A stretch of DNA of 64,000 bases from Burkholderia sp. SRS-W-2-2016 (GCF_001931485.1 NZ_MSDV01000059.1:37634-101633); one strand, 5' to 3'. Positions 8,388-18,089 are shown, counted from the first letter of the stretch. The notes: generated by a model from the letters alone, not told the origin. Numbers and translations: made by a program.

Positions 8388-9338
8388 ATGAATCCGGCAT
8401 TTTCCGTAGTGTTCCTGACGACTTTGAGCGGCGCCGCGCAAGGCTTGCTGATTGCGCTCGTCGGTGTGGAGAGCGCGGCGGCGCTCGGGGTGATCGCTCA
8501 ACCGGCGTCCGCGTTTTATGTGACCGGCGCGGCGCTCGCGGTGCTGCTCGGCGGCCTCGGCCTGATCGCGTCGTTCTTCCATCTCGGCCATCCGGAACGC
8601 GCGTGGCGTGCGATCGCGATGTGGCGCACCTCGTGGCTGTCGCGTGAATGCCTGTGTTTACCGGCGTTTCTCGGCTGCGCGTTCCTGTACGGCGTTGCGC
8701 ACTGGTTCGCGTCGCCGTGGTCGCTCGCATTGGGTTGGCTCGGCGTGCTCGCGAGCGCTGCGTTGTTCGTTTGCACCGCGATGATTTACGCGTGTCTGCG
8801 TTTCCTGCAGGAATGGGCGACGCCGCTGACGCTGGTGAACTTCGTGCTGCTCGGCTGCGCATCGGGCTTCACGCTGGCGACCGCGTTGAGCGCGTGGTTC
8901 GCGCCGGCGTTGACGATCGGGCTGGCCGTTTGCGCATGCGTGCTGACGCTCGCCGGCTGCGCGAGCCGCTCGGCGTCGCTGGTGCGCAATGCGCGGCTGC
9001 GGCCGAAGTCGACTGTGCAGAGCGCGACCGGCATTCACAACCCGAAGCTCGTGCAGGTGTCGCGCGGATTCACCGCGGGCGCGTTCAATCTGCGCGAGTT
9101 TTTCCACGGCAAATCGGCGCGCACGCTGCGTGATATCAAATGGGGTTTTCTGGCGGGTGCATTCATCGCGCCGGTTTTGCTGGTCGTCGCCGGCGCGGGA
9201 TTGCAGCCGCTCGGGGTTTCGTTCGGACTGCTGGCCACCGCGTGTCTCGTGCAGTACGCGGGGCTGGTTGCGGAGCGCTGGTTTTTCTTCGCGGAGGCGA
9301 AGCATCCGCAGAATCTGTATTACGCGCGGCTGGGGTGA
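8388..9338 (+). CDS. soeC: DmsC-type membrane anchor subunit (SoeC-like)
   Basis: 316-residue hydrophobic protein with about eight membrane helices, resembling the DmsC/NrfD-like quinone-interacting anchor of molybdenum oxidoreductases. The HLGHPERAWRAIAMWRTSWLSREC block near residue 65 is the family's best-conserved segment. It should bind SoeAB to the cytoplasmic face of the inner membrane and reduce quinone. CGGAG precedes the ATG. It ends the plus-strand sulfur cluster and converges on nrdJ; only 53 bp separate the two stops. That gap holds a GC-rich hairpin around 9345-9382 that may end transcription. Confidence 0.8.
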   Translation: MNPAFSVVFLTTLSGAAQGLLIALVGVESAAALGVIAQPASAFYVTGAALAVLLGGLGLIASFFHLGHPERAWRAIAMWRTSWLSRECLCLPAFLGCAFLYGVAHWFASPWSLALGWLGVLASAALFVCTAMIYACLRFLQEWATPLTLVNFVLLGCASGFTLATALSAWFAPALTIGLAVCACVLTLAGCASRSASLVRNARLRPKSTVQSATGIHNPKLVQVSRGFTAGAFNLREFFHGKSARTLRDIKWGFLAGAFIAPVLLVVAGAGLQPLGVSFGLLATACLVQYAGLVAERWFFFAEAKHPQNLYYARLG

Positions 9339-9391
9339 GGGGATGAGCGCGCGCCGGTCACAACGGCCGGCCGCGCGCTTCACTGCTCACA

Positions 9392-11977
9392 CTAACCGCA
9401 TGCGCCAACTTCCCCGCACGCGGTACAAAAATCGCAACCATCCTTGCGAATCACCGCATTCGCGCCGCACGATCCGCATTTGCGCCCGAGCATCGTATGC
9501 AGTCCCTGGGTGCCGTTCGGCTGCAACAACGTGTCGGCGCTGTCGTCGGGAGCCGGGCGAATGCCGAAATCGGCGCCCAATGCCGTCTCCGTTTTCATCT
9601 GCCCGCGCGGCAGCCGCGCGAGCATCCGCGATGCGACCTGGTTGCCCTCGGCATCGAGAAAGCCGCGTCGATACAGGATCTGCTGGATCGCGAACGCGAG
9701 CGCGGCGACTTCCGAATCGTGCCAGCGCGGCGCGCGATGACCGTCCAGACGCTGCACCTCGCCGAGCCGCACCTGACCGCGATCCCACGACACCTTGCGC
9801 ATGTCCTGCAGATTACGCGCGACAAAGCCGCCACGCGCGGCCAGCGACAACGAGCGCATCGTCGCGGTGATCCACTGCTGCGACTCGTCGCGCTGACCGG
9901 TCGGGATGAAGAACTCGATCGGCCGCTCGATCGTCACGTCCTCGCCGCCGAGCCGTCCGGTCACCTCGATAAACGACGCCGCCACGTACAGCGACTTCTT
10001 GCCGGCCTGAGTCAGGTATTCGACTTTCTCGATGATGGCCGGCAATTCGCCTTTCGGCCGATGATCGATAGCAATCCTGAGCGGGTCGAGATCGCTGTCG
10101 GCGAGCGTATCGTCGGCCTGGGCGGGCGTCACGCTCAGCACCGCGCCGAGCGTGTCGTTCGGCCGATAGGTCGCGAGGCCTTTCAGCCCGCTTTTCCACG
10201 CATCGAAATAGAGGCTCTCGAACGCATCGAACGGATAGTCGGCCGGTACGTTGACGGTCTTCGAGATCGACGTGTCGACGTAAGGCTGCACCGCCGCCAT
10301 CATGTCGAGATGGTCGCGCGCGGACATTTCCAGCGCGCTGACGAAGTAGTCGGGAAGCCGGTTCACGTCGCCGCCGAGCTCGCGGTACAAGCGATACGCG
10401 TAGTCCTCGACATCGAACGATTCGCGCCCGCCGTCGGCCATCACCTTCATGCGCTTGTAGGTCCACGAAAACGCCGGCTCGATGCCGTTCGACGCGTTGT
10501 CCGCGAACGCGAGGCTGACCGTGCCGGTCGGCGCGATCGACAGCAGATGGCTGTTGCGGATCCCGTCGCGGCGGATCGCCTGTTGCAGGTCGTCGGGCAG
10601 GCGCGACGCGAAGGTGCCGGCTTCCAGGTAACTCGCGGCGTCGAACAGCGGAAATGCGCCGCGCTCCTTCGCGAGTTCGACCGACGCGCGATACGCCTCG
10701 TCGCGCATCAGCCGCGCGATGCGCACCGCGAAGTCGCGGCCTTCGGGCGAGTTGTGGCGCAGCCCGAGCATCACGAGCGTGTCGCCGAGACCGGTGAAGC
10801 CGACGCCGATCCGCCGTTTCGCGCGCGATTCGTCGTACTGCTGCGGCAGCGGCCACAGCGTCACGTCGAGCACGTTGTCGAGAAAGCGCACCTGGGTGCG
10901 GGTGCGCTGCGCGAGGCCGTCCCAGTCGAACGACGGCTGGCGGCCCTGCAACTGCGCGAACGGATCGACGACGAAGCGCGTCAGGTTCAACGGCCCGAGA
11001 TTGCAGCAGCCGTACGCGGGCAACGGCTGCTCGCCGCACGGATTGGTCGCGCGGATCGTTTCGAGCGCGCGCAGATTGTTGTCTTCGTTCATCCGCGAGA
11101 TGAACACGATGCCCGGCTCGGCGACGTCGTAGGTCGAGCGCATGATGCGGTCCCAGATCGCGCGCGCCGGATGCTCGCTATAGATCCACAGACCATCGTC
11201 ACGCTGTTGCACGTCGCCGGCCGTGCGCAACGCCGGCGACGGCTCGGCGCGGTGCACCAGTTGCCACGGCTCGTCGTTTTCGACCGCGAGCATGAATTCG
11301 TCGGTGACGCCGACCGACACGTTGAAGTTGTTCCAGCGCCCCTTCGAATGCTTGGCCTCGATGAACTCGATCAGGTCCGGATGGTTGCAGTCGAGCACGG
11401 CCATCTGCGCGCCGCGCCGCGAGCCCGCGCTTTCGACGGTGCGGCACGACGCGTCGAACACGTCCATATAGCTGCACGGGCCCGAGGCCGACGAACTGGT
11501 GGTGTGAACGCGCGCGCCTTTGGGCCGGATCGCGGAGAAGTTGTAGCCGACCCCGCCGCCGCGGCGCATCGTTTCGGCCGCCTGCAACAGCGCGACGTAG
11601 ATGCCGGGCAGCCCCTGTTCGTCGACGCCCTGGATCGAGTCGCCGACCGGCTGCACGAAGCAGTTGATCAGCGTGGCCGCGATGCCGCTGCCGGCCGCGC
11701 TCATGATGCGGCCCGCGCCGAGCGCGCCGTGTCTCAGGTTGTCGACGAACAGTTCTTCGACCGATGCGCGCAACCCGGGCGGCTCGGCCTCGGCGACGCC
11801 GCGCGCGACGCGGCGGTAGACATCGTCGGCCGATTGCTCGTCGGCCTTCGCGTATTTTTCGAGCAGCACGTCGAGCGAAAACTGCTGCGGGGCGATCAGC
11901 GGCGCGGGCGGCGGGGAGGAAAGTGAAGCACTGGACGCTGCGTTGGCCGCGCGGGTTTGCGGCGTGTCTTCTGCCAT
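9392..11977 (-). CDS. nrdJ: Adenosylcobalamin-dependent (class II) ribonucleotide reductase
   Basis: About 861-residue class II ribonucleoside-diphosphate reductase, which makes deoxynucleotides using adenosylcobalamin. Visible motifs include NPCGEQPLPAYGCCNLGPLNLTRFV, the APTGTVSLAFADNASNGIEPAF loop region in two parts around residue 530, and a C-terminal cysteine-rich CGSCGANA...CDFCTACGEVG tail resembling a zinc site. The chosen start is ATG 11977 (MAEDTPQTRAANAA); the 80 codons of open frame upstream are low-complexity Arg/Pro and unlikely to be coding. AAGGG is the only weak ribosome binding site. The enzyme depends on the cofactor made by the cob genes at 50.7-62.7 kb. Confidence 0.9.
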   Translation of the reverse strand: MAEDTPQTRAANAASSASLSSPPPAPLIAPQQFSLDVLLEKYAKADEQSADDVYRRVARGVAEAEPPGLRASVEELFVDNLRHGALGAGRIMSAAGSGIAATLINCFVQPVGDSIQGVDEQGLPGIYVALLQAAETMRRGGGVGYNFSAIRPKGARVHTTSSSASGPCSYMDVFDASCRTVESAGSRRGAQMAVLDCNHPDLIEFIEAKHSKGRWNNFNVSVGVTDEFMLAVENDEPWQLVHRAEPSPALRTAGDVQQRDDGLWIYSEHPARAIWDRIMRSTYDVAEPGIVFISRMNEDNNLRALETIRATNPCGEQPLPAYGCCNLGPLNLTRFVVDPFAQLQGRQPSFDWDGLAQRTRTQVRFLDNVLDVTLWPLPQQYDESRAKRRIGVGFTGLGDTLVMLGLRHNSPEGRDFAVRIARLMRDEAYRASVELAKERGAFPLFDAASYLEAGTFASRLPDDLQQAIRRDGIRNSHLLSIAPTGTVSLAFADNASNGIEPAFSWTYKRMKVMADGGRESFDVEDYAYRLYRELGGDVNRLPDYFVSALEMSARDHLDMMAAVQPYVDTSISKTVNVPADYPFDAFESLYFDAWKSGLKGLATYRPNDTLGAVLSVTPAQADDTLADSDLDPLRIAIDHRPKGELPAIIEKVEYLTQAGKKSLYVAASFIEVTGRLGGEDVTIERPIEFFIPTGQRDESQQWITATMRSLSLAARGGFVARNLQDMRKVSWDRGQVRLGEVQRLDGHRAPRWHDSEVAALAFAIQQILYRRGFLDAEGNQVASRMLARLPRGQMKTETALGADFGIRPAPDDSADTLLQPNGTQGLHTMLGRKCGSCGANAVIRKDGCDFCTACGEVGACG

Positions 11978-12352
11978 GATGAGCCCTTGGACGGCGCCAC
12001 GGCGAACGCGGCGCGGTGGGTGGACGGCGCGCTGCCCGGGCACCGGCGGCGGGCCGGTACCTGGGCGGGCGCAACGAATCCACCTTAACGCACGAGGCGC
12101 GGGGCGGCAACCGGACGGAGGGCGACGACGGCACACGGCGTCGCCATGCCGCGGTGGGCCGGGCACGCGCGCTGCGGGCACGCCATGTGCCCGCCATGTG
12201 CTCGTGTAGGGGCGCAATTAACGTGAGCGGATGACAGGTTCGCGAGCTGGCGAAATCATCCCGCGCGCAGCATCGGCCGGCAACGGCAAAGAGCGCTCAT
12301 GCCGGCGGCCAACCCGGCGAACGGCAAGTTCGACCGGGGCAGCAGGCCAGTG
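11978..12352. other. Intergenic region upstream of nrdJ
   Basis: About 375 bp of GC-rich sequence between nrdJ and the DUF3331 gene, both on the minus strand. I see no convincing coding frame, cobalamin riboswitch or NrdR-box pair. It presumably contains the nrdJ promoter, which I cannot place. Confidence 0.4.
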
Positions 12353-12646
12353 TCAGGCAGCTTCGAGTAGCGGTTCGAGGATTTCGGCGCAGATCATCGC
12401 CGATGCATTCGACGGCGCCGGCCGTTCCGCCGGCTTGAACACCGCGTCACCGCGGCGGATCTTGCGACGCGACACCGCGCAGGTGCCGGAGGAGTGCGCC
12501 GAACGGCGGCGCCAGCGTTGCTCGCCATAATGGCAGCGACCAGGCTCGACCCAGCGGATAACCAGCGTCGTGTCGGAGCTTTCGAGAATTTCGATGCGCA
12601 CGCCATTGGTACCGTCAAGGGGGATGGACTCGAGGGTCATCATCAT
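12353..12646 (-). CDS. DUF3331 domain protein
   Basis: Small protein of about 97 residues with the DUF3331 pattern common in Burkholderia: SDTTLVIRWVEPGRCHYGEQRWRR followed by CAVSRRKIRRGDAVFKP and NASAMI. Function is unknown; the short cysteine/arginine-rich basic core could bind nucleic acid or metal, but nothing shows this. Three ATG codons lie in a row (12646, 12643, 12640). GGAG stands 3, 6 and 9 nt before them, so the second or third may be the real start. The frame is open for another 24 codons upstream without a ribosome binding site. The upstream region is AT-rich. Confidence 0.72.
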   Translation of the reverse strand: MMMTLESIPLDGTNGVRIEILESSDTTLVIRWVEPGRCHYGEQRWRRRSAHSSGTCAVSRRKIRRGDAVFKPAERPAPSNASAMICAEILEPLLEAA

Positions 12647-12979
12647 CGGCTCCGTTTTGTGAAGTGCCGAATTTAGTCCTGTGCGCGCATTAGAGCCATT
12701 GTGCCACCGTTGAAACACTGTTCTTTAAACAGAAATAATTACTGATGCGGAACACGATTGAGAGAAATAACAGGCGTTGAATGCTTTTTTATGTGAGTTT
12801 TTAATAATGCGCATTTTTGCAACGCTGTGTTGTCCGGCACGCGACGAGAAGCCGGCCCGGTAAGGGCGCCAGCGCTTCCTTTAAGATGTGGCTGTGCAAT
12901 GGCGACCTGAGGCGTCAGTTTAGCTGGTTTGAATTTTTCAGGTCGGCTCGCGCACACCCCCGAAGACACCAGAGTTCAC
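12647..12979. other. AT-rich divergent intergenic region
   Basis: 333 bp between the divergent DUF3331 gene and the AI-2E family gene. Roughly 12715-12820 is strikingly AT-rich for this genome, with runs of A and T, and probably holds promoters for both sides. I see no convincing gene or long repeat in it. Confidence 0.45.
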
Positions 12980-14071
12980 ATGAGTTCACGCCCACCCGCT
13001 GTTCCTCCTTCCCGAGAATCCTCGTCGCTTGCCCCGGAGCGCCTGAAAAAGCAGAAAGCCGCGTCGCTCGTGCTTTACATCGGGCTGATCCTGCTGGCGC
13101 TGTGGGTCGTACGCGATTTCATCGTGGTGGTCGCGTGGGCCGGCGTGGTCGCGATCGCGTTGTGGCCGCTGTTGCACAAGGTCGCGAACAACCGCTGGTT
13201 CAGAGGCCGCACGACGCTGCTCGCGACGGTGTTCACACTGGTGATCGCGTTGCTCGTGGTGTTGCCGGTCGGGGTCGGGATCGCGCAGGCGCTGCACGAA
13301 GCCCATGAATTGAACGACTGGTTCCAGGGCGTGCGCGAGAGCGGCATTGCGGTTCCGCAATTCGTCGAGCGGCTGCCGTTCGGCGTGCAGCAGATCACCG
13401 CGTGGTGGCAGGCCAATCTGGCCCAGCCATTGCGCGATTCGGCCGCGATGAAGGGGCTGCACAGCCCGACGGTGATGTCGCTCGGCCGGCATTTCGGCGC
13501 GCGCGCACTGCACGCGGGGATGGTGTTCGCGTTCATGCTGATCACGCTGTTCGTGATTTTCCAGGCCGGGCCGCGGCTGTCGGGCTCGCTGCTGAAGGCC
13601 GCGCGGCGCGGCTTCGGCGACAGCGGCGCGGATCTCGTCGCGCATATGGCGACCGCGGTGCGCGGCACGGTGTCGGGGCTGGTGGTGGTCGGCGTCGGCG
13701 AGGGCGTGCTGATCGGCATCGCCTATTTCGTGACCGGGCTGCCGCATGCGGCGCTGCTCGGCCTGATCACCGCGATCGCCGCGATGCTGCCGTTCTGCGC
13801 GCCGATCACGTTCGGCCTCGCGGCGCTGTGGCTGCTCGCGCAGGGCTCGCTCGCCGGGGCGATCGGGCTTGCGGTGTGGGGCTCGATCGTGGTGTTTGCC
13901 GCCGAACATTTCGTGCGGCCGGTGCTGATCGGTAATTCGACGCGGCTGCCGTTCCTGCTGGTGCTGTTCGGAATTCTCGGCGGCGCGGAGACGTTCGGGC
14001 TGCTCGGCATCTTCATCGGGCCGGCGCTGATGACCGTGCTGATGGTGCTGTGGACCGATCTGGTGGAGTAG
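12980..14071 (+). CDS. AI-2E family (PerM/YdiK-like) membrane transporter
   Basis: About 363-residue membrane protein of the AI-2E transporter family (UPF0118/PerM), with a pair of N-terminal helices, a soluble stretch near residues 85-150, and a C-terminal group of helices with GILGGAETFGLLGIFIGPALM. Members have been linked to autoinducer-2 export or Na+/H+ antiport; the substrate here is not readable. I chose ATG 12980 because a hydrophilic start followed by a helix at about residue 35 is typical; an upstream TTG at 12929 would add 17 residues. It stands alone, converging on the esterase gene. Confidence 0.82.
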   Translation: MSSRPPAVPPSRESSSLAPERLKKQKAASLVLYIGLILLALWVVRDFIVVVAWAGVVAIALWPLLHKVANNRWFRGRTTLLATVFTLVIALLVVLPVGVGIAQALHEAHELNDWFQGVRESGIAVPQFVERLPFGVQQITAWWQANLAQPLRDSAAMKGLHSPTVMSLGRHFGARALHAGMVFAFMLITLFVIFQAGPRLSGSLLKAARRGFGDSGADLVAHMATAVRGTVSGLVVVGVGEGVLIGIAYFVTGLPHAALLGLITAIAAMLPFCAPITFGLAALWLLAQGSLAGAIGLAVWGSIVVFAAEHFVRPVLIGNSTRLPFLLVLFGILGGAETFGLLGIFIGPALMTVLMVLWTDLVE

Positions 14072-14180
14072 TGACGGGAAGCCTGGCGGGCAGTGCGCGT
14101 CGGCGCGCGGGGCTGCTGGCCGTCAGGTCGCGCGAGCCGGCAAGACGTCACGGCCGGCCCGGCGCGGTCCCGCCGTCACC

Positions 14181-15053
14181 TCAAGGCCGCTGATTCGACG
14201 GGTGCTCGGTCGCCGGCGGCTTCACGCAGCCAAGCGTGTATTTGAGCGCGGTGGGCAGCAGCGCGCTCCACACGTCCCACGTATGACCGCCGTCGATGAT
14301 CCGCAGCGCCGCCGGATTGCCCGCGAGCCGCAGATGCGTGTACAGCAGCGAAGCCTCGGCCTGAATATCGAGGTCGTCGTCGCCCGATGCGATGAACATC
14401 GGCAAGCGATACGGTCGGCTCATATAACGATCCCACTGCGCCGGGTAGTTCAACTCGTGCCACAAATGCGGATCGAATTGCCGTTCGCCGAACACGCCCA
14501 CCCGCCGCGCCGCCGACGCGCGCGGCGGCTCGTTCGAATAAATCGCCGGACTGAGCAGCAGCGCGCCGCAGAACAGCTCGGGCTGCGTCAGCGCGTAGCG
14601 CAGCGCGCCGAAACCGCCCATCGACACACCGCCGATCATCCGGCCGCCGCGTTGCGTCGCGACCGCGTAGTGCGTTTCGATCTCGGGCAGCAGATCGTCG
14701 AAGAACGCGGTCTCCATCTTTTCCTTGCGATCGACGTACCAGTCGGTGCCGCCTTGCGGCATCACGATCACTACCGGCGGCATGTCCTTGTGCTCGATCA
14801 GCGCGTCGGCGGCCGTTTGCAGATGGCCTTGCGTGATCCAGTCGTTGGCGTCGCCGTTATTGCCGTGCAGCAGGTAGAGCACCGGCAGGCGCGGACCGTC
14901 CGCGCGATAACCGGCCGGCAGATAGATCGTGTAGTTCCAGTCGCGGCCCAGCGCGTCGGAATGAAAATTGTGGCTCGTGACCGTGCTGGCGAACGCGGGC
15001 GCAGCGGCAATGACGGCGAGCAGAACGAGGGCGGAACGGAGAAATCGACGCAT
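14181..15053 (-). CDS. Secreted esterase D/EstA-type alpha/beta hydrolase
   Basis: 290-residue putative esterase (PF00756). The start at 15053 gives a clean signal peptide, MRRFLRSALVLLAVIAAAPAFA, shown here in its hydrophobic character, so the enzyme should be periplasmic or secreted. The nucleophile elbow is GGVSMGGFG, the oxyanion region LLHGNNGDANDW, and the acid and His residues probably SGDDDLD and DGGHTWDVW. Family members hydrolyse esters such as S-formylglutathione or sugar esters; the substrate is unknown. It lies downstream of the OpgC-like gene on the same strand with 216 bp between, so joint function in envelope glycan acylation is possible but unproved. Confidence 0.85.
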   Translation of the reverse strand: MRRFLRSALVLLAVIAAAPAFASTVTSHNFHSDALGRDWNYTIYLPAGYRADGPRLPVLYLLHGNNGDANDWITQGHLQTAADALIEHKDMPPVVIVMPQGGTDWYVDRKEKMETAFFDDLLPEIETHYAVATQRGGRMIGGVSMGGFGALRYALTQPELFCGALLLSPAIYSNEPPRASAARRVGVFGERQFDPHLWHELNYPAQWDRYMSRPYRLPMFIASGDDDLDIQAEASLLYTHLRLAGNPAALRIIDGGHTWDVWSALLPTALKYTLGCVKPPATEHPSNQRP

Positions 15054-15269
15054 GTCAGTATCGAAGAGCGGCGCGGGCGGCCGCCATGCTATCAGCATTG
15101 ACGCCTGATTTGAGATCGGTAGTGGCCGCAGCGGGAGGCAGGCCGCGCTTTATGCGCGCAAACTTTTCTGGGCATGTGAAGAGCGGCGAGCGGCCGAAGC
15201 GTCTGAAGCGCCCGAGGGGCTAGAAGGACTGCCGAGAGTTCTTCGAGCAGGAGCCCCGAACCCGGCCGC

Positions 15270-16391
15270 TCAGGCCGACGTCCGCAGCCGTCCCGCCACG
15301 AAGCGTCCGACCAGCCGCTTGAACGGTTCCACCCCGAGCGCGACCGCGAACAGCGCACCGACCGCCGCTGCATCGGCGAGCAGGCCGAGCGGGTAGTTCA
15401 GATAACCGTCGGTGGCCCAATACAGCACGGAGTCGATCACCAGCGAGATCACCGCGCCGGCGATAAAGCACAGCAGCCCCTGACGCCCGATCAGCCCGAC
15501 CCACGGCAGCCGGCGAGCAATCCGCTTCGCCCAGCCGAGTTCGATCAGATTCGCGGTCAGCCAAGCGATCGCGAGGAAGTTGCCCGCGCGCAGGTACGAC
15601 AGGTTCTGCTTCAGGGTGCCCGGCAGCGGTGTATGCATCAGCACCAGCTTGTAATAGGCGGCGCCTGCGACCACCACGAGCGCGAGCACGCTCACGAGCC
15701 AGCCCAGCCGATGCGCGCTGATGCGCTGATAAACCGGCTGGCAGCGCGCGAGCACGCCGAGCACGAACAGCAGCTGCCATGCGAACGGGTTGAAGTCCCA
15801 GTGCATGTCCGGCGCCGCCGGCAGGTATTTGCCGATGATCGGCGCGGCGGCCCACAGCCCGATGCTGCCGGCCAGCAGCAGCCACGGCTTGCTCCGCGCG
15901 AGCGGCAGGATCGCCGGGACCAGCAGCGCGAAGAACGCGTACATCGGCAGCACCGACGCGAGGTACGGCTGGCGGCGCAGCAGCAGGATGTCGCGCAGCG
16001 CGGCGAGCGGGGTGGTGAGCAGATCGTCGAGATCGGTGGTGGCGAGATTCGGCCCGTCGATGCTGAACGCGGTCAGCACCGCGCTGACCAGCAGCATCAG
16101 CCCGGCGGTGACCAGAAACGCCCGGTAGATTTCGAACGAGCGGCGCAGGAAGCGCTCGCGCGCGATCGTCTCGTTACGCCGCTCGGCGAGCGCCGCGTAC
16201 GCGGTGGCGGTCGCGAAGCCGCCGAGGAACACGAACACCTCGGCCGCGTCGCACAGCGCGTACGCATGCAGCGTGACGCGCGACAGGATGCTGCCGCCGA
16301 TGTGATCGACAACGATGATCAACAGAACCAGGCCGCGGAAAAAATCGAGCTCGATCAGACGGGACGAGGATTTTTGCATTGTTCGTGTCAA
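15270..16391 (-). CDS. OpgC-family membrane acyltransferase
   Basis: 373-residue integral membrane protein with about ten helices and the OpgC signature RLIELDFFRGLVLLIIVVDH at its start and LCDAAEVFVFLGGFATATAYA near residue 47. OpgC proteins succinylate osmoregulated periplasmic glucans at the inner membrane. No opgGH genes are in the window, so the acceptor here is uncertain. MTRTMQ offers two ATG starts, 16391 and 16379. Upstream lies a long intergenic region shared with the divergent porin gene. Confidence 0.82.
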   Translation of the reverse strand: MTRTMQKSSSRLIELDFFRGLVLLIIVVDHIGGSILSRVTLHAYALCDAAEVFVFLGGFATATAYAALAERRNETIARERFLRRSFEIYRAFLVTAGLMLLVSAVLTAFSIDGPNLATTDLDDLLTTPLAALRDILLLRRQPYLASVLPMYAFFALLVPAILPLARSKPWLLLAGSIGLWAAAPIIGKYLPAAPDMHWDFNPFAWQLLFVLGVLARCQPVYQRISAHRLGWLVSVLALVVVAGAAYYKLVLMHTPLPGTLKQNLSYLRAGNFLAIAWLTANLIELGWAKRIARRLPWVGLIGRQGLLCFIAGAVISLVIDSVLYWATDGYLNYPLGLLADAAAVGALFAVALGVEPFKRLVGRFVAGRLRTSA

Positions 16392-16910
16392 AAGCAGCCC
16401 CGTGCGACGGCGCGCTGATGCAGCGCGGCGGGCGTCTCACAAGGCTTTTTATATGGGGTTGGGTACTGCGGCGGCGCGGCGCTCGATACTGTGGGAGCGC
16501 CCGCGGCCCGCGTCGCCGCGCTCGACCGGGCTCAGTTGGGGGCGCGGTGTCGGCGGGTTGTAAAGATGACCCTTGCCGCGGCAAGTAGTTCCGTTGCGCC
16601 GCAGCAAAAGCGCCCCGATTATATTTCTTTCCGTGACAAAAGCGGGGCGAGCGATGCAGATCGCGTTGCCGCTTACCCGAAGCCGCGCCCGGAAAAAAGA
16701 GGGAGCCGCACGCAGTGGAGAATTAGCAACAATCTCAAAAATCGGCGCATCCTCTCATGGACGGACCGTCACTGTCGTGTGACGATTTCCGGAAGGCGAA
16801 GCACTGATTGAGCGGTCCCGAGAACCGCGCGAAAGTGACGAAAACAGGCGGTATCAAGAATAAGTGGCCGGATCGAGTTGTCCCATTACTCGAGGTGCAG
16901 GGAGATCATC
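16392..16910. other. Intergenic region between opgC-like gene and porin
   Basis: 519 bp divergent spacer. It holds a 14-bp perfect palindrome CTTGCCGCGGCAAG at 16572-16585, and GCGGT/ACCGC arms at 16812-16828 close to the porin gene. No gene is convincing. Porin promoters and small RNA targets are expected here but cannot be placed with confidence. Confidence 0.4.
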
Positions 16911-18089
16911 ATGAACAAGCAAGTGTTCGCGCTGGCTGTCTCCGTTGCTGCGTCTACCGGTTTCGTCGCGCCCGCCGGCGCGCAGACAAGCGTCACGCTG
17001 TATGGCGTGATCGATGAAGGGATCAACTACACGAACAACGTCGGCCGCGGACATGTTTATGAACTCGCGAGCGGTCTCGCACAGGGCAGCCGCTGGGGGC
17101 TGAAAGGCGCGGAGGATCTGGGCGGCGGCCTCAAGGCGATCTTTCAGCTCGAGAGCGGTTTCGACCTGAACTCCGGGCGGCTCGGCCAGGGCGGCCGGAT
17201 GTTCGGCCGCCAGGCCTTCGTCGGTCTCAGTTCGCGGCCGTACGGCACGCTGACGTTCGGCCGGCAATACGATTCGGTCGTCGATTACCTCGCGCAGACC
17301 ACGGCCAACGGCAACTGGGGCGGCGAGCTGTTCTCGCATCCGTACGACAACGACAACACCGACAACACTTTCCGTCTCGACAACACGGTCAAATATACGA
17401 GCCCGTCGCTGTCCGGCTTCCAGTTCGGCGGCACCTACAGCTTCAGCAACGACACCAGCTTCGCCAACAACCGCGCGTATAGCGTCGGCGGCCAGTATGC
17501 GTACGGCGGCCTGCTGGTCGCGGCCGCCTATCTGCAGGCCGACAATCCGGGCCACGGCTCGAACGGCGCGATCACCACCAACGACGCCGGCTTCGTCGCG
17601 ACCCGCATGCGCGTGTTCGGCGGCGGCATCACGTATTCGTTCGGGCCGGCGACGGCCGGCTTCGTCTATAGCAATTCGAACTATCTGCAGCCGACCGCCA
17701 ACGGCTATCTCGGCATCGAGCCGCTGGTGCCGCTCGTGCCGGCCACGCCGCCGGGCGTGCTGCTCAATTCGCTGAAGTACCAGAATTTCGAAGTCAACGG
17801 CAAGTACCAGTTCTCGCCGGTGCTGTTCGTCGGCGCGCAGTACGTGTACACGATGGAGACCTACGACGCGTCGAACGGCGGGGTCAAGCCGCGCATCCAT
17901 ACGTTCGGGCTGATGGCGGACTACAACCTGTCCAAGCGCACCGACGTCTATCTGCAAGGCGCGTATCAGCAAATCACCGGCGATTCGACGTTGTCGGTGC
18001 TCGACTACGCGTTCATTCCGGGCACGCAGTCGCCGTCGTCGACGTCGAAGCAGGTCGTGGTGCGCGCGGCGATCCGGCATAAGTTCTAG
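16911..18089 (+). CDS. Gram-negative general porin (Burkholderia OmpC type)
   Basis: 392-residue outer-membrane trimeric porin. It opens with a signal peptide ending PAGAQT, then SSVTLYG-type first strand (here TSVTLYGVIDEGI), contains SRWGLKGAEDLGGGLKAIFQLESGF and GRQAFVGLSSRPYGTLTFGRQYD, and ends with the outer-membrane sorting Phe in RAAIRHKF. These are the standard marks of the betaproteobacterial Porin_4 family. AGGGAG precedes ATG 16911. It is monocistronic and followed by a strong intrinsic terminator. The channel selectivity is not readable. Confidence 0.93.
   Translation: MNKQVFALAVSVAASTGFVAPAGAQTSVTLYGVIDEGINYTNNVGRGHVYELASGLAQGSRWGLKGAEDLGGGLKAIFQLESGFDLNSGRLGQGGRMFGRQAFVGLSSRPYGTLTFGRQYDSVVDYLAQTTANGNWGGELFSHPYDNDNTDNTFRLDNTVKYTSPSLSGFQFGGTYSFSNDTSFANNRAYSVGGQYAYGGLLVAAAYLQADNPGHGSNGAITTNDAGFVATRMRVFGGGITYSFGPATAGFVYSNSNYLQPTANGYLGIEPLVPLVPATPPGVLLNSLKYQNFEVNGKYQFSPVLFVGAQYVYTMETYDASNGGVKPRIHTFGLMADYNLSKRTDVYLQGAYQQITGDSTLSVLDYAFIPGTQSPSSTSKQVVVRAAIRHKF

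Noticed and set aside
9497..11926. 809-codon open frame on the plus strand
   Set aside because: Antisense to nrdJ, Arg/His-rich and without motifs or a ribosome binding site.
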